Positions 26,092 to 34,632 of a DNA stretch of 64,000 nucleotides are shown in pieces. The notes under the pieces are model-generated. The model was not told the DNA's origin, searched no databases, and was given only the letters and a program-made list of their open reading frames with translations. Each line of letters begins with the position of its first letter. The first letter of the stretch is position 1. Source of the DNA: Paracoccaceae bacterium (lineage in GTDB: Bacteria; Pseudomonadota; Alphaproteobacteria; Rhodobacterales; Rhodobacteraceae); contig JAAFAB010000002.1 in the NCBI GenBank assembly GCA_018222585.1, forward strand, positions 496,001 through 560,000, written 5' to 3'. Both the position numbers and the translations under genes were made by a program.

Positions 26092-26147
26092 AAAAGCGGC
26101 AGGGCAAGGCGTTGGCAAGTCTTTCCCGCCTGTATACTGCCGCTTTT
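26092..26147 (-). terminator. Possible terminator between the SRPBCC gene and xdhA
   Basis: An 11-bp perfect inverted repeat AAAAGCGGCAG (26092-26102) / CTGCCGCTTTT (26137-26147) with a 34-nt spacer, directly downstream of the SRPBCC stop codon on the minus strand. The long spacer makes it an untypical terminator. Confidence 0.4.
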
Positions 26148-26159
26148 TCGGGCTTTCGC

Positions 26160-26624
26160 CTAAGCCTTGATCTTGGCTGCGAGGGCCGCAAGCTGCTGTG
26201 TGGCAAGGCCCCAGCCCTCGTGAAAGCCCATATCCTCGTGCTGTTGCCGCGCCTCGGGGTCGGCGTGCAGCAGGGTGGCGGAGTAACGTGTGCCGCCCTC
26301 GGCCGCGGTGAAGGAGATGATCGCGGTCATGAAGCCCTGGCCCAGCGGGCGGAACCCCTGTCCGAGCGCATCGGTGAAGGCCAACATCTCCTGCGAGGCT
26401 GCGGCGAGGATGCAGCCCTCCGAGGCGATCTCCTCGCCCTCGGGCAGGCGCATCCGGGTGAAGAAGCGGCCCCCGGCGCGGGGGTCGATCACCGCTTCCA
26501 TGGTCTCGACGGGGGCGGGCGAGAACCACTGGCACAGCAGGTGCGGCTCGGTCCAGCAGCGCCAGAGCGCGGCGGGCGGGGCCTTGATCAGGCGCGTCAG
26601 CCGAAGGTCACGGGTCTCGTCCAT
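26160..26624 (-). CDS. SRPBCC (AHSA1-type) domain protein
   Basis: A 154-residue START-like/AHSA1 protein with a hydrophobic ligand cavity. The opening LTRLIKAPPAALWRCWTEPHLLCQWFSP and the WFSP motif followed by GGRFF are typical. The end EGWGLATQQLAAL matches the C-terminal helix. Ligand and role are unknown. It is upstream of xdhA on the same strand, 138 nt away, and divergent from dnaE. Confidence 0.88.
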   Translation of the reverse strand: MDETRDLRLTRLIKAPPAALWRCWTEPHLLCQWFSPAPVETMEAVIDPRAGGRFFTRMRLPEGEEIASEGCILAAASQEMLAFTDALGQGFRPLGQGFMTAIISFTAAEGGTRYSATLLHADPEARQQHEDMGFHEGWGLATQQLAALAAKIKA

Positions 26625-26721
26625 CGGGCTCTCCTCGGGCGGGTCCCGCGACTATGGCGGGGGCTCGCGCGGCGGGCAAGCGGCCCTTGTTGCCGCCCGG
26701 CCCGCGCCATACCATTGTCGA

Positions 26722-29700
26722 ATGAGCGAGCCCCGATTCATCCACCTCCGCGTCCATACCGAGTATTCCCTTCTGGAAGGGGCCATGCGGCTGAAGAAGC
26801 TGCCGGCCCTCTGTGCCAAGATGGAGATGCCCGCCGTCGCCGTGACGGATACCAACAACTGCTTCTCGGCGCTGGAATTTTCCGTGACTGCCAGCGGGGC
26901 GGGGGTGCAGCCGATCATCGGCTGCCAGGTCTCGGTGGCCTGGCATCAGCCGCAGCCGGGCGACAAGCAGCGCCCCTCGGGGCCGGTTGTCCTGCTGGCG
27001 CAGTTCGAGCGCGGCTACCAGAACATCATGAAGCTCAACTCCTGCCTCTACCTCGACAAGCAGGGCGCGCTGCCCGAGGTCACGATGGAGGAGCTGGCGG
27101 CATATTCCGAGGGGCTGATCTGCCTGACCGGTGGCCCCGATGGCCCCGTGGGGGCCCTGCTGCAGACCGGCCACCGCCCCGAGGCGCAGGCCCTGCTGCA
27201 ACGCTTCGCCGAGATCTACCCGGATCGCCTCTACGTCGAGCTGCAGCGCCACCCCGAAGACGGCGGACTGCCGCAGGCCGAGAAGCTGACCGAACGCGGT
27301 TTCGTCGAAATGGCCTATGCGATGGAGCTGCCGCTTGTCGCGACGAACGATGTCTATTTCCCCACCTCGGACATGTACGAGGCCCACGACGCGCTGATCT
27401 GCATTGCAGAAGGGGCTTATGTCGACCAGCAGGAGCCACGCCGCCGGCTGACCGCGCAGCACTATTTCAAGTCTCCTCAGGAAATGGCGACGCTGTTCGC
27501 CGACCTGCCCGAGGCCATCGAGAACACCGTCGAAATTGCCCGCCGCTGTGCCTTCATGGCCTACCGCCGCGACCCGATCCTGCCGAAGTTCGCCGATGAC
27601 GAGGTGGCCGAACTGCGCCGCCAGGCCAACGAGGGCCTGCAGGCGCGCCTCGCGGTGATCCCCCACGCGGTGCCGGTCGAGGACTACCAGAAACGTCTGG
27701 ATTTCGAGCTGGGCATCATCGAGGGCATGGGCTTTCCCGGCTATTTCCTGATCGTGGCCGACTTCATCCAGTGGGCCAAGGACCATGACATCCCGGTCGG
27801 GCCGGGTCGGGGCTCGGGCGCTGGTTCATTGGTCGCTTATGCGTTGACCATCACCGACCTTGACCCGCTGCGCTACTCGCTGCTGTTCGAACGCTTCCTG
27901 AACCCGGAACGGGTGTCGATGCCCGACTTCGACATCGACTTCTGCATGGACCGGCGCGAAGAGGTGATCCGCTACGTCCAGGACAAGTACGGCCGCGACC
28001 GGGTGGGGCAGATCATCACCTTCGGTGCGCTGCTGTCCAAGGCTGCCGTGCGCGATATCGGCCGGGTGCTGCAAATGCCCTACGGCCAGGTCGACCGGCT
28101 GTCGAAGCTGATCCCGGTCGAGGGGGTGAAGCCTGTCAGCATCGAGCAGGCCCTGCGCGACGAGCCCCGCCTGGCCGAAGAAGCCCGCAACGAGGAGGTG
28201 GTGAACCGCCTGCTGACCTACGGCCAGCAGGTCGAGGGCCTGCTGCGGAACGCCTCGACCCACGCTGCGGGCGTCGTGATCGCCGACCGTCCCACGGACG
28301 AACTCGTGCCGCTCTACCAGGATCCGCGATCCGATATGCCGGCGACGCAGTTCAACATGAAGTGGGTCGAACAGGCCGGGCTGGTGAAATTCGACTTCCT
28401 CGGCCTGAAGACCCTGACCGTGGTGCAAAACGCGATCGAGCAGATCCACAGTTCGGGCCGGGATCTGCATATCGCGGCGGATGGGACGCAGCTTTATGAA
28501 CCCACTCCGGGCGGCGAGAACCAGATCAACCTGATCCCGCTGGACGATCCGAAGACCTACGAGCTTTACGCCCGCGCCAAGACCGTCGCCGTGTTCCAGG
28601 TGGAATCCACCGGCATGATGGACGCGCTGAAGCAGATGAAACCGACCTGCATCGAGGACATCGTGGCCCTCGTGGCGCTCTATCGTCCGGGCCCGATGGA
28701 GAACATCCCGGTCTACTGCGAGGTCAAGAACGGGCTGCGCGAGATCACCTCGGTGCACGAGTCCATCGACCACATCCTTGCCGAGACCCAGGGCATCATC
28801 GTCTACCAGGAACAGGTGATGCAGATCGCGCAGGTCATGGCGGGCTACTCGCTCGGCGGCGCCGACCTGCTGCGCCGCGCCATGGGCAAGAAGATCAAGG
28901 AGGCGATGGACGCCGAGCGTCCGAAGTTCGAACAGGGCGCGGCCAAGAACGGCGTCGACAAGAAGAAGGCGACCGAGGTCTTCGACCTTCTGGAGAAGTT
29001 CGCCAACTACGGCTTCAACAAGTCCCACGCCGCCGCCTACGCGGTGGTCAGCTATTACACCGCCTGGCTGAAGGCCAATCACCCGGTGGAGTTCATGGCC
29101 GGTGTCATGAACTGCGATATCCACCTGACGGAGAAGCTGACGACCTATTTCCAGGAGGTGAAGAAGGGCCTGGGGCTGCCCTACGTGCCGCCCTGCGTGA
29201 ATCGCTCGGATGCGACCTTCAAGGTGGTGGGTGGGGCACTGGTCTATGGCCTGGGGGCGCTGAAGAACGTCGGCCTGGAGGCGATGAAGCTGGTCGAGGA
29301 TGGCCGCAAGGTCGACGGCCGGGACAAGCCCTTCGCCACGGTCTTCGACTTCGCCCGCCGGGTCGAGCTGAAGAAGGTCGGCAAGCGCCCGCTGGAAATG
29401 CTGGCGCGCGCCGGGGCCTTCGACGAGCTCGACCGCAATCGCCGCAAGGTCTTCGACAGCCTCGAGGCGCTGGTCAGCTACTCGGCGGCGTTCTGGGAAC
29501 AGAAGAATTCGAACCAGGTCTCGCTGTTCGGCGAGGCGGGCGACGACCTGCCCGAGCCGCGTCTGGCCCCGGTCAATGACTGGATGCCCGCCGAGCGGCT
29601 GGCCGAAGAGTTCAAGGCCATCGGCTTCTACCTTTCGGGTCACCCGCTGGACGACTACATGGGCGCGCTGCGGCGCAAGCAGGTGAAGACGCTGGACGAG

Positions 29701-30231
29701 GTGCACAAGCAGGCCATGGACCAGCCGGTCATCGCCAAGCTTGCGGGCATCGTGACCGGCCGGCAGGAGCGCAAGTCGGCGCGTGGCAACCGCTTTGCCT
29801 TTGCCCAGCTCTCGGACCCGACCGGCGCCTACGAGGTGACGATCTTTTCCGAGACGCTGGAGAAGTCGCGCGAGTTCCTGGAGAACGGCTCGAAGGTGGT
29901 GCTGACGGTCGAGGCCAATGTCGAGGCCGACCAGTTGAAGCTGCTGGCGCGCTCCATCGGGCCGATGGATCAGGCGGTGGCCGATGCGGGCGCCATGGGG
30001 CTGAAGATCTTCGTGGAAGCGGCGGGCGCGATCCCCTCGGTCGCCTCGGTGCTGGCCGGCACCGCCGACACCGTGCGCGGGGTCGCCAAGGGGCCGATCC
30101 ACTTCTGCCTCATGGACCCGGCCCTGCCGGGCGAGGTCGAGGTCGACGCCCACGTGGAATTCCCCGTCACCCCGCAGGTGAAAGGCGCCATCAAGTCATT
30201 GCCGGGGGTGCTGGCGGTGGAAGAGGTCTGA
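26722..30231 (+). CDS. dnaE: DNA polymerase III alpha subunit
   Basis: An 1169-residue replicative polymerase of the DnaE class. The PHP domain begins FIHLRVHTEYSLLEGAM. The polymerase core has GPGRGSGAGSLVAYAL and PDFDIDFCMDRR with catalytic aspartates near residues 401-405. YNFGFNKSHA-type sequence (NYGFNKSHAAAYAVV) lies later, followed by helix-hairpin-helix and OB-fold regions. Length is normal. The ATG at 26722 was chosen because it begins the PHP domain. It is divergent from the SRPBCC gene. A small slyX gene converges on its end. Confidence 0.97.
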   Translation: MSEPRFIHLRVHTEYSLLEGAMRLKKLPALCAKMEMPAVAVTDTNNCFSALEFSVTASGAGVQPIIGCQVSVAWHQPQPGDKQRPSGPVVLLAQFERGYQNIMKLNSCLYLDKQGALPEVTMEELAAYSEGLICLTGGPDGPVGALLQTGHRPEAQALLQRFAEIYPDRLYVELQRHPEDGGLPQAEKLTERGFVEMAYAMELPLVATNDVYFPTSDMYEAHDALICIAEGAYVDQQEPRRRLTAQHYFKSPQEMATLFADLPEAIENTVEIARRCAFMAYRRDPILPKFADDEVAELRRQANEGLQARLAVIPHAVPVEDYQKRLDFELGIIEGMGFPGYFLIVADFIQWAKDHDIPVGPGRGSGAGSLVAYALTITDLDPLRYSLLFERFLNPERVSMPDFDIDFCMDRREEVIRYVQDKYGRDRVGQIITFGALLSKAAVRDIGRVLQMPYGQVDRLSKLIPVEGVKPVSIEQALRDEPRLAEEARNEEVVNRLLTYGQQVEGLLRNASTHAAGVVIADRPTDELVPLYQDPRSDMPATQFNMKWVEQAGLVKFDFLGLKTLTVVQNAIEQIHSSGRDLHIAADGTQLYEPTPGGENQINLIPLDDPKTYELYARAKTVAVFQVESTGMMDALKQMKPTCIEDIVALVALYRPGPMENIPVYCEVKNGLREITSVHESIDHILAETQGIIVYQEQVMQIAQVMAGYSLGGADLLRRAMGKKIKEAMDAERPKFEQGAAKNGVDKKKATEVFDLLEKFANYGFNKSHAAAYAVVSYYTAWLKANHPVEFMAGVMNCDIHLTEKLTTYFQEVKKGLGLPYVPPCVNRSDATFKVVGGALVYGLGALKNVGLEAMKLVEDGRKVDGRDKPFATVFDFARRVELKKVGKRPLEMLARAGAFDELDRNRRKVFDSLEALVSYSAAFWEQKNSNQVSLFGEAGDDLPEPRLAPVNDWMPAERLAEEFKAIGFYLSGHPLDDYMGALRRKQVKTLDEVHKQAMDQPVIAKLAGIVTGRQERKSARGNRFAFAQLSDPTGAYEVTIFSETLEKSREFLENGSKVVLTVEANVEADQLKLLARSIGPMDQAVADAGAMGLKIFVEAAGAIPSVASVLAGTADTVRGVAKGPIHFCLMDPALPGEVEVDAHVEFPVTPQVKGAIKSLPGVLAVEEV

Positions 30232-30252
30232 CCGCTTCCACCGATGGGCGGC

Positions 30253-30447
30253 TCAGTAATGCGGCGGCCGCTCGTCGCCGATGAAGATTCCGCTGCCCGA
30301 GGCCGCTTCCCGCTCGGCCTCGCGTTCCATCAGCATCTGGACGCGGCGGGTCAGCATCATGATCTCTCCCTGCTGCCGCGCAATGGTGTCGGACAGGTCG
30401 TCGACCGTCCGTGTCAGATGCGCGATCTTTTCTTCCAGGGCGCTCAT
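30253..30447 (-). CDS. slyX: SlyX family protein
   Basis: A 64-residue protein with an N-terminal coiled coil of heptads (MSALEEKIAHLTRTVDDL, then QQGEIMMLTRRVQML) and the conserved C-terminal ERPPHY typical of SlyX. Function unknown in the family. It is oriented against dnaE, 21 nt beyond its stop. Confidence 0.88.
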   Translation of the reverse strand: MSALEEKIAHLTRTVDDLSDTIARQQGEIMMLTRRVQMLMEREAEREAASGSGIFIGDERPPHY

Positions 30448-30637
30448 TCATAATCCTCCGAAATCTTTAAACACTTTGCCGCCGACCGACGTGCCGGAGG
30501 GAGGGGGATGATAACACGTATCAGGAGGGGCGCTAAGGAAAAGTGCCTGCGCGGCAGGGGGTGGGACAGGTGGCTGCGCTTGCTCCCCTGAGCCCCATGA
30601 GCTATGCCGCACGCGCGATACTGCGCGAGGGAAAACG

Positions 30638-32158
30638 ATGGCCAAGGTGAAGAAGACCCCGCGTCCCAGGGCGGAGACCCCGAAGGGCTTCCGCGACTAT
30701 TTCGGGACCGAGGTGACGGAACGGACGGAAATGCTGGCGAAGATCGCCGCCGTCTACCATCGTTACGGCTTCGAGGCGCTGGAAAGCTCTGCCGTCGAGA
30801 CCGTCGAGGCGCTTGGCAAGTTCCTGCCCGACGTCGACCGCCCGAACGAGGGTGTCTTCGCCTGGCAGGAGTTCGACGAGAAGGATCAGGGCGACTGGCT
30901 GGCCCTGCGCTATGACCTGACCGCGCCCCTCGCGCGCGTCTACGCCCAGCACCGCAACGACCTGCCGACGCCTTACCGCCGCTTCGCCATGGGTCCGGTC
31001 TGGCGCAACGAGAAGCCGGGGCCGGGGCGGTTCCGCCAGTTCTACCAGTGCGATGCGGATACCGTGGGTTCGGCCTCGGTCGCGGCGGATGCCGAGATCT
31101 GCGCCATGCTGGCCGACTGCCTCGAAGAAGTCGGCATCCCCCGCGGCGACTACATCATCCGGGTCAACAACCGGAAGGTGCTGAACGGCGTGCTGGAGGC
31201 CATGGGCGTCACCGACGAGGCCCAGGCCGCCGACGTGCTGCGCACCATCGACAAGTTCGACAAGGTCGGCGAAGAGGGCGTGCGCCAGTTGCTCGGCAAG
31301 GGCCGCCTGGATGCCTCGGGCGCCTATATCGACGGTGTGGGCCTCGACGAGGCGCAGGCCGAGCCGGTGCTGGCCTTCCTGACCTCCAAGGGTGAGACGG
31401 TCGCTGAAACGCTGGCCAACCTGCGCGCCGCTGTCGGTGACTCTGCTGTCGGTGCCGAAGGCGTCGACGAGCTGGCCGAGATCGCCGGGCTGGTCGAGGC
31501 GCAGGGCTACGGCCCTGACCGCATTGTCATCGACCCCTCGGTGGTCCGTGGCCTTGGCTACTACACCGGCCCGGTGTTCGAGGCGGAACTCACCTTCGAG
31601 ATCCTTGACGAGAAGGGCCGCAAGCGGCAGTTCGGTTCGGTCTCGGGTGGCGGGCGCTATGACGGGCTGGTCAAGCGCTTCACCGGGCAGGAAGTGCCCG
31701 CGACCGGCATCTCGATCGGCGTCGACCGCCTGCTGGCCGCCCTGCGCGCCAAGGGCCGCGTCGGTGGCCGCGCCGAGGGTCCCGTGGTCGTCACCGTCAT
31801 GGACAAGGCCCGCATGGCCGACTACCAGGCCATCGTCGGCGAGCTGCGCTGCGCGAACATCCGCGCCGAGGTCTACCTGGGTAACCCGAAGAACTTCGGC
31901 AACCAGCTGAAATACGCGGACAAGCGCAACTCTCCCATCGCCGTCATCGAGGGCGAGGACGAGAAGGCGCGCGGCGTGGTGCAGTTGAAGGACCTGATCC
32001 TTGGCGCCAGGATCGCCGAGAGCGCCACGCTGGAGGAATGGAAGGAGCGCCCGAGCCAGTTCGAGGTGCCCCGCGACCAGATGGTCGCGAAGATCCACGA
32101 GATCCTTGCCAGCCAGAGCGGCGACAGCCAGTCCGGGCCGGACGGGGAAGGGGCCTGA
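30638..32158 (+). CDS. hisS: Histidyl-tRNA synthetase
   Basis: A 506-residue class II aminoacyl-tRNA synthetase charging tRNA-His. Motif 2 is [10 protein letters not shown]. The histidine-specific signatures are [22 protein letters not shown] and [13 protein letters not shown]. Motif 3 contains [10 protein letters not shown]. The C-terminal anticodon-binding domain carries [14 protein letters not shown]. It is three nt upstream of hisZ, with which it shares ancestry, and likely cotranscribed. Confidence 0.97.
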   Translation: MAKVKKTPRPRAETPKGFRDYFGTEVTERTEMLAKIAAVYHRYGFEALESSAVETVEALGKFLPDVDRPNEGVFAWQEFDEKDQGDWLALRYDLTAPLARVYAQHRNDLPTPYRRFAMGPVWRNEKPGPGRFRQFYQCDADTVGSASVAADAEICAMLADCLEEVGIPRGDYIIRVNNRKVLNGVLEAMGVTDEAQAADVLRTIDKFDKVGEEGVRQLLGKGRLDASGAYIDGVGLDEAQAEPVLAFLTSKGETVAETLANLRAAVGDSAVGAEGVDELAEIAGLVEAQGYGPDRIVIDPSVVRGLGYYTGPVFEAELTFEILDEKGRKRQFGSVSGGGRYDGLVKRFTGQEVPATGISIGVDRLLAALRAKGRVGGRAEGPVVVTVMDKARMADYQAIVGELRCANIRAEVYLGNPKNFGNQLKYADKRNSPIAVIEGEDEKARGVVQLKDLILGARIAESATLEEWKERPSQFEVPRDQMVAKIHEILASQSGDSQSGPDGEGA

Positions 32159-32161
32159 TCC

Positions 32162-33277
32162 ATGCCCAACAGATCCCCTGACCGGGCCCGGGTGAAAAGC
32201 CGCGCGGCCCTCTTGCGCGCGGGCTTCGAACAGGCGGGCGCCGCCTTGGTCGAGGCGCCGGTGCTGGTCTCTGCCGAGGCGCTGCTGGACCTCTACGGAG
32301 AGGACCTGCGCGCCCGCGCCTATACGACTTTCGATGCGCTGCGGGGCGAACAGATGCTGCGCCCCGACTTCACCGTTCCCGTGGTGCAGATGCACATGGA
32401 GGGGGGCGCCGAACCGGCCCGCTACACCTACGCGGGCGAGGTCTTCCGCCGCCAGGAAGAGGACGAGGCGCGCAGCAACGAATACATCCAGGTCGGTTTC
32501 GAGATCTTCGACGGCTCCGACCCCGAGGCCGCCGATGCCGAGGTCTTTGCCCGGTTGCAACATGCCGTGTCGCCGCTTGGCCTGAAGGCCACCACCGGCG
32601 ACATCGGCATCCTCATGGCCGCCGTCGAGGGGCTGAACACCACCGAGGCCCGCAAGCGCGCCCTGCGCCGCCACCTCTGGCGGCCCGCGCGGTTCAAGCA
32701 GTTGCTGGATCGTTTCGCCGGGCGCACGCCGCAGCCGGCCGGGCGCGCCGCCCTGCTGGCCCAGGCCGATCCCTTCGCCTGCGCCGGTCCCGAAATCGGC
32801 CTGCGCGCGCGTGCCGAGGTCGAGGCCCGGCTGGAGGCCCTGCGTGCCGATGCCGCCGCCGCGCCGATCCCGGAAACCGAGGTCGAGCTGCTGGAAGCCA
32901 TCCTGAAGGTGCGCGAGACTTTGCCCTATGCCCTTGAGCAACTGCGCGACATCGCCGTCGACCTGCGTCCGATCTCAGGCGCGGTCGAGCGGCTGGCGCG
33001 CCGGGCCGAGACGCTTGCCGCGCGCGGCGTCGATGTCGACGCGCTGGAGTTCGAAGCGGCTTACGGGCGCACGCACATGGAATACTACGACGGCTTCGTC
33101 TTCGGCTTCGTGGTCGAACACCGCCCCGATCTGCCCGCCGTGGCCTCGGGCGGGCGCTATGATGCGCTGACCCGTGAGCTGGGCCGCGCCGCCGGCAAGC
33201 CCGAAGGCATCCCGGCTGTCGGGGGCATCCTGCGCCCAGGGCTGATGGTCGAACTGGAGGACGGTCTATGGGCCTGA
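32162..33277 (+). CDS. hisZ: ATP phosphoribosyltransferase regulatory subunit
   Basis: A 371-residue HisS paralogue lacking aminoacylation. It activates the short-form HisG in the first step of histidine synthesis. Relics of class II folds are LRPDFTVPVVQMHM, YAGEVFRRQ and QVGFEIFDG. ASGGRYDALTREL matches HisS motif GGGRYDGL. It overlaps hisG by 10 nt. Confidence 0.95.
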   Translation: MPNRSPDRARVKSRAALLRAGFEQAGAALVEAPVLVSAEALLDLYGEDLRARAYTTFDALRGEQMLRPDFTVPVVQMHMEGGAEPARYTYAGEVFRRQEEDEARSNEYIQVGFEIFDGSDPEAADAEVFARLQHAVSPLGLKATTGDIGILMAAVEGLNTTEARKRALRRHLWRPARFKQLLDRFAGRTPQPAGRAALLAQADPFACAGPEIGLRARAEVEARLEALRADAAAAPIPETEVELLEAILKVRETLPYALEQLRDIAVDLRPISGAVERLARRAETLAARGVDVDALEFEAAYGRTHMEYYDGFVFGFVVEHRPDLPAVASGGRYDALTRELGRAAGKPEGIPAVGGILRPGLMVELEDGLWA

Positions 33278-33963
33278 AGCTGGGTGTGCCCTCCAAGGGC
33301 CGACTTATGGAAAAGACCTTCGACTGGTTCGGCGCTCGCGGCGTGACCCTGGGACGCTCGGGCTCGGACCGCGAATACGCGGGCCGGGTCGAGGGGATCG
33401 ACGGGGTCGAGCTGGTGCTGCTCTCGGCAGGCGAGATCCCGCGCGAGCTGCACGCGGGCCGCATCCACCTGGGGGTCACCGGTACTGACCTGGTGCGCGA
33501 GAAGCTGGGCCAGTGGGACCAGCAGGTCGAAGAACTGGCCGAACTGGGCTTCGGCCATGCCGACCTGATCATCGCCGTGCCGCAACTCTGGGTCGATGTC
33601 GAGACGCTGGACGACCTCGACGAGGCCGCCGCGGGCTTCCGCCGCAAGCACGGCTTCCGCCTGCGCATCGCCACCAAGTACCATCGCCTGGTGCGCGACT
33701 ACCTGCGCTCGCACGGGGTCGCCGACTACCAGCTGGTCGACAGCCAGGGCGCGACCGAGGGCACGATCAAGAACGAGACCGCCGAGGCTGTCGCCGACAT
33801 CACCTCGACCGGCGAGACCCTGCGTGCCAACCACCTGAAGATCCTTTCGGATGCGCTGGTGCTGAAAAGCCAGGCGACGCTGTTCCGCTCGCGCCGTGCC
33901 GCGCTGACGCCCGAGGAACGCGCCACCCTGTCCGAACTGGTGGCCCGGCTGGATCTCGACTGA
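33268..33963 (+). CDS. hisG: ATP phosphoribosyltransferase, short form
   Basis: A 231-residue enzyme that condenses ATP and PRPP, the first committed step of histidine biosynthesis. It opens KLGVPSKGRLMEKT and carries TGTDLVREK and the phosphate-binding VDSQGATEGTIKNETAEAVAD. The short length (no ACT-like regulatory domain) explains the need for HisZ, encoded immediately upstream. Confidence 0.96.
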   Translation: MGLKLGVPSKGRLMEKTFDWFGARGVTLGRSGSDREYAGRVEGIDGVELVLLSAGEIPRELHAGRIHLGVTGTDLVREKLGQWDQQVEELAELGFGHADLIIAVPQLWVDVETLDDLDEAAAGFRRKHGFRLRIATKYHRLVRDYLRSHGVADYQLVDSQGATEGTIKNETAEAVADITSTGETLRANHLKILSDALVLKSQATLFRSRRAALTPEERATLSELVARLDLD

Positions 33964-33980
33964 GCGCCGCCTTCGCGCGT

Positions 33981-34403
33981 TCAGATCACGCCGATCTCGG
34001 CCAGGGCGGCATCCAGCTCTGGCGGCAGGCGGTCGTCGCTTTCGCGGGCGGCGGGCAGGTCGCGCGGCGCATCCTCGGGCTTCAGGTAGCGCCAGCCCTG
34101 GAAGGGGCGTTTCTGCGTCGGGGCGACGCGCTGGATCTGCGGGTCCAGCAAGATGGCGCAGCGGCGGATGCCGTCGCCCCGGTCGACCTCCTCCAGGGCC
34201 GTGATCCGCTGGCGGGCCTGGACCTGCCCCTTGATCACCCAGTAGATCGACCCGCCTTCGAGGATCTCGGCCTCGCGCTTGGGCCACATGCGGGTCACAT
34301 GGCGCGGCGCGGCCCCCGTCTGCTTGATCCGCATGGCCTGCCAGGTGGCCAGATCCTCGACCGAGTCGGTGCCGACGGAGAGCTTGATCAGGTGGACGGT
34401 CAT
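33981..34403 (-). CDS. DUF1489 family protein
   Basis: A 140-residue cytoplasmic protein, characteristic of alphaproteobacteria. It starts MTVHLIKLSVGTDSVEDLA and has HVTRMWPKREAEILEGGS and YWVIKGQVQARQRI. The end PPELDAALAEIGV is also typical. Function unknown. It converges with hisG (17-nt gap) and is divergent from nrdJ. Confidence 0.85.
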   Translation of the reverse strand: MTVHLIKLSVGTDSVEDLATWQAMRIKQTGAAPRHVTRMWPKREAEILEGGSIYWVIKGQVQARQRITALEEVDRGDGIRRCAILLDPQIQRVAPTQKRPFQGWRYLKPEDAPRDLPAARESDDRLPPELDAALAEIGVI

Positions 34404-34470
34404 GGGACCCTCATGCAGTTTCTTTGACCCGGATGGGATTCCGAGTTATGGTGGGGGAGTTCCGGTTGAA

Positions 34471-34486
34471 ACACAAGATGTGGTGT
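34471..34486. promoter_or_regulatory. NrdR-box-like site upstream of nrdJ
   Basis: ACACAAGATGTGGTGT, with the ACAC...GTGT palindromic arms of the NrdR repressor box (consensus ACACwATATATwGTGT). Only one copy is apparent, whereas NrdR usually binds two. It is 147 nt upstream of the nrdJ ATG. Confidence 0.6.
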
Positions 34487-34520
34487 GTTTGCGGTTGCGC
34501 CCCCGGGGCAAGCCGCTTAA

Positions 34521-34582
34521 GGACGGTAGCCCGTCCGGACTGCACGGCAATATCCTGCCGTGGGGTATCGCCTCGGACGGGC
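34521..34582 (+). ncRNA. Candidate structured 5' leader of nrdJ with alternative stems
   Basis: Hairpin A pairs GGACGG (34521-34526) with CCGTCC (34531-34536). The same 3' arm can instead form a 9-bp stem GCCCGTCCG (34529-34537) / CGGACGGGC (34574-34582) that encloses a perfect 7-bp hairpin CACGGCA (34543-34549) / TGCCGTG (34556-34562). The two foldings exclude each other. I see no classical cobalamin-riboswitch B12 box. An nrdJ-associated RNA motif has been proposed by comparative genomics, and this may or may not be an instance. The leader ends 50 nt before the ATG. Confidence 0.45.
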
Positions 34583-34632
34583 CGGATATGTAATCCTTTC
34601 ATTCGACCTCTGCCACCCGGAAAGGGACCCTG

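Noticed and set aside
34404-34632. Classical cobalamin riboswitch upstream of nrdJ
   Set aside because: I could not find the conserved B12 box; only the alternative stems and NrdR-like box are supported.
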